This document shows, piece after piece, positions 60,646 to 64,000 of a stretch of 64,000 nucleotides of DNA; the first letter of the stretch is position 1; each line of letters begins with the position of its first letter. Both the position numbers and the translations under genes were made by a program. The stretch covers positions 1,922,001 through 1,986,000 of the forward strand of contig NZ_AP027080.1 of the NCBI RefSeq assembly GCF_030295405.1, written 5' to 3'. A model generated the notes under the pieces. That model was not told the origin of the DNA and did not search any database. It saw only the letters and a list, made by a program, of their open reading frames with translations. Origin of the DNA: Mesoterricola silvestris. GTDB taxonomy: Bacteria; Acidobacteriota; Holophagae; Holophagales; Holophagaceae.

Positions 60646-61320
60646 TCAGAAGGTGAGGCTCACGCCGAAGGTGAGGGTGGAGACGGTGAGCTTGTCGAAG
60701 GCCACCTGGGCGGGGGTGGCGATGCCCAGGCCCTTGAGGTCCAGCTTGCGGGTCTGGGCCTTCATGGAGGTGGTCTGGTACCGGGCCTCCAGGGCCAGGG
60801 ACCGGGTGATCTGGAAGCCCAGGCCGGCGCAGTAGTAGGGGACGAAATTGTTGGCGTCGTAGTTGCTCTTCACGGGGCCGGCGCCGGCGTTGGTGAGGTC
60901 GAAGGTGCCGGTGCGGTTGGCGGTGGCGTAGGCCACGCCCAGGCCGGCCAGCACGTAGAGCCGGGCCGGGAGGGTGCGCACGTACTCGGCTCCGTAGGTG
61001 AAGGCGTAGGCCTCGTTGTCGGTGTTGGCGGGGTAGGTGGCCTGGGCCCATCCGGGGACCGTGAGGGTCTGGGGCGCGGAGCTGCTGGCCTTGAAGGTGA
61101 AGTACCCGAAGCGCATGCGCACGGAGTCCTGGCCGCCCAGGCTGTAGGTGTCGGTGACGTCCAGGGCGACGCCCACGGTGGAGTCCACCCACTGCTTGGC
61201 GCCCCCGGAGGGCTGGGCCATCCCGATCTGCCCGCCCCAGATCCCGCTTTCGGCCTGGAGGGCGCCGCTGGCCAGGAGGACCGCGGCGGTGGTGGCGAGG
61301 ACGCGCAGGGAGGTGCCCAT
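60646..61320 (-). CDS. Outer-membrane beta-barrel protein
   Basis: A 224-residue protein with a signal peptide (about 1-23, ending SGALQA) followed by alternating amphipathic strands and ending in the C-terminal signature TLTFGVSLTF, with a terminal Phe for BAM recognition. The pattern and length resemble OmpW/OprF-like eight-stranded barrels. Ligand unknown. The ATG at 61320 has AGGA eight bases upstream. Probably cotranscribed with the next gene. Confidence 0.8.
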   Translation of the reverse strand: MGTSLRVLATTAAVLLASGALQAESGIWGGQIGMAQPSGGAKQWVDSTVGVALDVTDTYSLGGQDSVRMRFGYFTFKASSSAPQTLTVPGWAQATYPANTDNEAYAFTYGAEYVRTLPARLYVLAGLGVAYATANRTGTFDLTNAGAGPVKSNYDANNFVPYYCAGLGFQITRSLALEARYQTTSMKAQTRKLDLKGLGIATPAQVAFDKLTVSTLTFGVSLTF

Positions 61321-61439
61321 GAACGGATTCCTTTTGGCTGGTAGGCGGTTGAACATGAAAGCAGTGTAAGTCATCCCGCCCCGGGAAGCCACGGCGCCGC
61401 CCGCCCCGGAGGGGGCGGCGACGTTTGCTTTGATCACCA

Positions 61440-63563
61440 TCAGGGGTTGGGCATCTGGCAGGAGGCGGCCACCGCGGCGGGGAGGTAGCAGTTCCGCACG
61501 TAGTCCATGACCATGCGGTCGGCGTTGAAGCGCCAGGCCAGGGTGCGCATGGAGCGCTGGATGGCGTGGATCCACGGGCGGGGCACGCCGTTGGCGTCCT
61601 GCCGGTAGTACATGGGCACCACCTTCTCCTCCAGGAGCCGGAAGAGGGCGTCGGCGTCCCGCTTGTCCTGCACCTCGGAGGACGCGTGGATCTCCCCGTT
61701 GCCGATGGCGAAGCCGTTCTCGCCGTCGTAGGCCTCGGCCCACCACCCGTCCAGGACGGAGATGTGGAGGCCGCCGTTCATGACCACCTTCATGCCGCTG
61801 GTGCCGCAGGCCTCCAGGGGCCGCTGGGGGTTGTTGAGCCAGGCGTCCACGCCCTGGTAGAGGTTGCGCCCGATGTGGATGTTGTAGTTCTCCACGAACA
61901 GGATGCGGTTGCGGAAGCGGGGATCGGCGGTGAGCTGGCCCACCTTCTGGATGAGGGCCTTGCCCGGGCCGTCGGCGGGGTGGGCCCGGCCGGCGAAGAT
62001 GAGGTTCACGGGCCGCTGGGGGTTGTTCACCAGGGCGTCCAGGCGGTCCAGGTCCGTGAAGAGCAGGTCGGGCCGCTTGTAGGGCACGAAGCGCCGGGCG
62101 AAGCCGATGGTAAGGGCGTCGGGGTCCAGGGGGGCGGGGTCCAGGGGCGGCAGGCCCTGGCGGGCGCGCATGGCGGTCTGGCGCTCCCGCACGAGCTTGA
62201 GCATGCGGCCCTTGAGGACCTTCTTGATCTCCCAGATCTCGGCGGGGTCGATGGCGGCGATCTTGGTCCACAGATCGGGACGCACGATGCCCTCCATCCA
62301 GTTCACGCCCAGGTGGGTGGTCATGAGGGTGTTGAGCTCCGAGGAGAGCCAGGAGGGCACGTGCACGCCGTTGGTGATGTGCCCGATGGGCACGTCGTGC
62401 TCGCTGCGGGTGGGCCACAGGTGCTGCCACATGGACCGGGCGACCTTGCCGTGCAGGGCCGAGACGCCGTTGGCGCGCCGGCAGTGCTTCAGGGCCAGCA
62501 CCGTGGGGAGGAAGGCGGAACCCAGGTCCCCGGGGTTGGTGCGGCCCAGGCCCAGCACGTCGTGCAGGGGAAGCCGGAGCCCCTCGGCCAGGGCCCGCAG
62601 GTGCTCCTCGGCGAGATCGGCGGGGAACTTGTCGTGGCCGGCCTCCACGGGGGTGTGGGTGGTGAACACCGTGCCCGAGGCCGCCTCGGCGATGGCCGCC
62701 CAGGGCTCCATGCCGTCCTGCTGCACCCGGTGCCGGGCCCATTCCAGGATGGCGAAGGCCGAGTGGCCCTCGTTGAGGTGGATGACGCTGGGGGTGATGC
62801 CCAGGGCCCGCAGGGCCCGGGACCCGCCCACGCCCAGGAGGAGCTCCTGCTGGATGCGCATGCGGTTGTCGCCGCCGTAGAGGTTGGCGGCCAGGGCCTT
62901 GTCCTCCTCGCTGTTGGCGTCGTCCCGGGTGTCCAGCAGGATGAGGCGGATGCGGCCCACGTGGCATTCCAGGACCTTGGCCCACACCAGGCGCCCCGGG
63001 AGCTCCACGCTCACCCGCGCGGGCTTGCCGTCGGCGCCGATGGCGGGATACACGGGCAGGTCGTCCAGTTCGAAGGGCTCGCTCACGTCCTGCTGCCAGA
63101 AGGAGGCGTCCAGCAGCTGGGTGGTGTAGCCCCGGTGGTACATGAGGCCCACGCCCACCAGGGGCACGCCCAGGTTGCTGGCGCCCTTGAGGTGGTCGCC
63201 GGCGAGGATGCCCAGGCCGCCGGAGTAGATGGGCAGGGACTCGTGGATGCCGAACTCGGCGCAGAAGTAGGCCACGGGCCGGGACTGGAGGCTGCCGGCG
63301 TGGATCATGCCCCAGGTGGTCAGGGGGTTCAGGTACTCGTTGAGCTGGCGCAGGGCGCGGTCCGTGCGGGTGGCGATATCCACTTCGTCGGCGCGCTTCT
63401 CCAGCAGGGCCGGGGTGATCTCCTTGAGCACCCGCACGGGGTTGCGGTGGGCCTTGTGGTAGATGTCCAGGTCCAGGTCCCGGAAGATGGCGCGCACTTC
63501 GGGGCGCCAGGTCCACCAGAGGTTGCGGGTGAGCTTCTGGAGCTTCTGTTGGAGCGTATCCAT
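61440..63563 (-). CDS. glgP: Alpha-glucan (glycogen) phosphorylase, short GlgP type
   Basis: Releases glucose-1-phosphate from glycogen using pyridoxal phosphate. The 707-residue GT35 protein has the short-form N-terminus (LTRNLWWTWRPEV), AYFCAEFGIHESLPIYSGGLGILAGDH (limits about 98-124), HLNEGHSAF, TTHTPVEAGHD and FARRFVPYKRPDLL. The PLP lysine lies in EACGTSGMKVVMNG. Vibrio- and Thermotoga-like short forms share these features. It is upstream of the glgB remnant on the minus strand, 44 bases apart. Confidence 0.95.
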   Translation of the reverse strand: MDTLQQKLQKLTRNLWWTWRPEVRAIFRDLDLDIYHKAHRNPVRVLKEITPALLEKRADEVDIATRTDRALRQLNEYLNPLTTWGMIHAGSLQSRPVAYFCAEFGIHESLPIYSGGLGILAGDHLKGASNLGVPLVGVGLMYHRGYTTQLLDASFWQQDVSEPFELDDLPVYPAIGADGKPARVSVELPGRLVWAKVLECHVGRIRLILLDTRDDANSEEDKALAANLYGGDNRMRIQQELLLGVGGSRALRALGITPSVIHLNEGHSAFAILEWARHRVQQDGMEPWAAIAEAASGTVFTTHTPVEAGHDKFPADLAEEHLRALAEGLRLPLHDVLGLGRTNPGDLGSAFLPTVLALKHCRRANGVSALHGKVARSMWQHLWPTRSEHDVPIGHITNGVHVPSWLSSELNTLMTTHLGVNWMEGIVRPDLWTKIAAIDPAEIWEIKKVLKGRMLKLVRERQTAMRARQGLPPLDPAPLDPDALTIGFARRFVPYKRPDLLFTDLDRLDALVNNPQRPVNLIFAGRAHPADGPGKALIQKVGQLTADPRFRNRILFVENYNIHIGRNLYQGVDAWLNNPQRPLEACGTSGMKVVMNGGLHISVLDGWWAEAYDGENGFAIGNGEIHASSEVQDKRDADALFRLLEEKVVPMYYRQDANGVPRPWIHAIQRSMRTLAWRFNADRMVMDYVRNCYLPAAVAASCQMPNP

Positions 63564-63607
63564 GTCATCAAGCCTTTCTGGGGGGGCCCGTTGAGGAAAG
63601 CACTATC

Positions 63608-64000
63608 TTAGCCCAGTCGGAGCACCACCACCCCGAGGGGGGGCAGGGTGAGCTCCAGGGACTGGGGAAAGCCGTGCGCTGGAAGGGGTTTCGACGCCAC
63701 GGCGCCGCCGTTGCCGAAGTTCTGGCCCCCGTAAAGCGAGGCATCGGAATTGAGCACCTCCAGGTACGTCCCCGGGGCCGGCACGCCCACGCGGTACCCG
63801 TGGTGGGGCATGGCCGTGAAGTTCAACACCGCCACGGCGAAGGAGCCGTCGCCGGCCCGGCGGATGAGGGCGAGGATGCTGTTCTTCCGGTCCTCGCAGT
63901 CGATCCACTGGAAGCCGCCGGGCGCGCAGTCCCGTTCGTGGAGGGCCGGGAGGCCCCGGTACAGGGTGTTGAGGTCCCGCACCAGGCGCTGGACGCCCTG
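63608..64000 (-). CDS. glgB: 1,4-alpha-glucan branching enzyme GlgB, C-terminal end only
   Basis: The last 131 codons visible of a GH13 branching enzyme; the 5' part is beyond the window. The sequence LVRDLNTLYRGLPALHERDCAPGGFQWIDC followed by RKNSILALIRR, and then the C-terminal beta-sandwich with LNFTAMPHHGYRVGVP and YLEVLNSDASLYGGQNFGNGG, is characteristic of GlgB. It introduces alpha-1,6 branches. With glgP it forms the second half of the glycogen cluster. Confidence 0.92.
   Translation of the reverse strand, partial: QGVQRLVRDLNTLYRGLPALHERDCAPGGFQWIDCEDRKNSILALIRRAGDGSFAVAVLNFTAMPHHGYRVGVPAPGTYLEVLNSDASLYGGQNFGNGGAVASKPLPAHGFPQSLELTLPPLGVVVLRLG

Noticed and set aside
58437-60656. 739-codon plus-strand frame across glgA, a repeat and the next gene
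   Set aside because: Out of frame with glgA, Pro/Arg/Gly-rich, and antisense to the phosphodiester-glycosidase-like gene.
60646-63516. 956-codon open frame on the minus strand
   Set aside because: Most of it is an out-of-frame shadow of glgP; only the final part from 61320 is a real outer-membrane protein gene.
61566-63611. 681-codon open frame on the plus strand opposite glgP
   Set aside because: Gly/His/Val-rich antisense shadow with no ribosome-binding site or domain.

Overview
The window is a gene-dense, GC-rich bacterial chromosome segment of about 65 protein genes, with no rRNA, tRNA, CRISPR array, prophage or insertion sequence that I can recognise. It carries a type IV pilus secretin operon (pilMNOPQ), the flagellar export block fliO-fliP-fliQ-fliR-flhB, a CheZ-like phosphatase, TolC and TonB envelope proteins, a glycogen cluster, bacillithiol-synthesis genes (bshB1, bshC) and an ftsH-folP-glmM-pdxJ block. 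That combination describes a Gram-negative, motile or twitching, glycogen-storing bacterium with bacillithiol as a likely thiol. It fits Acidobacteriota of the Holophagae type (Geothrix/Holophaga relatives); this is an inference from gene content, not from a marker gene.

Layout. 1-2.5 kb (minus): end of a 2-oxoacid dehydrogenase E2 gene and a GatA-type amidase. 2.7-9.2 kb (plus): J-domain/TPR protein, PP2C phosphatase, then pilM-N-O-P-Q. 9.2-9.7 kb: a non-coding stretch rich in inverted repeats. 9.7-10.2 kb (minus): two very small proteins. 10.3-14.3 kb (plus): a tightly overlapping operon of PP2C, RdgC-like protein, an unknown protein, a LysM amidase and a small protein. 14.5-20.5 kb (minus): fliOPQR-flhB behind a sigma-54-like promoter, then a response regulator and a TPR lipoprotein-like/secreted protein. 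20.5-27 kb: mixed metabolic and envelope genes, including TolC, a LipB-Nudix fusion, purE and a flavoprotein. 27.3-38.4 kb (minus): a long directon bshC-bshB1-tilS-ftsH-folP/GNAT-glmM-pdxJ-DUF4388-cheZ-class A beta-lactamase. 38.4-42 kb: PadR regulator with its membrane partner, M20 hydrolase and small proteins. 42.4-45.7 kb (minus): three tandem GAPDH-family genes preceded by a Fis-like protein, divergent from pyruvate kinase. 47.4-55.7 kb: transglutaminase-like, Spy-like, recO, tonB, ABC-F, SGNH hydrolase and a HEAT-cyclophilin protein. 55.7-64 kb: GT9 transferase, glgC-glgA (plus), then glgP-glgB (minus).

Genes are packed by translational coupling: many junctions are ATGA, GTGA or TTGA overlaps, and GTG/TTG starts are common. 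The main non-coding novelty is three kinds of repeated or palindromic DNA. One is a ~155-nt long-hairpin element found three times, each time between convergent genes. The second is a REP-like sequence found at 9.2-9.6 kb and 42 kb. The third is a 47-bp-arm palindrome at 42.1-42.2 kb. The main protein-level novelties are two enzyme fusions (LipB-Nudix, FolP-GNAT), a triple GAPDH array in which one copy has lost its catalytic histidine, a beta-lactamase gene overlapping cheZ, and an RdgC operon with a PP2C phosphatase and a cell-wall amidase.
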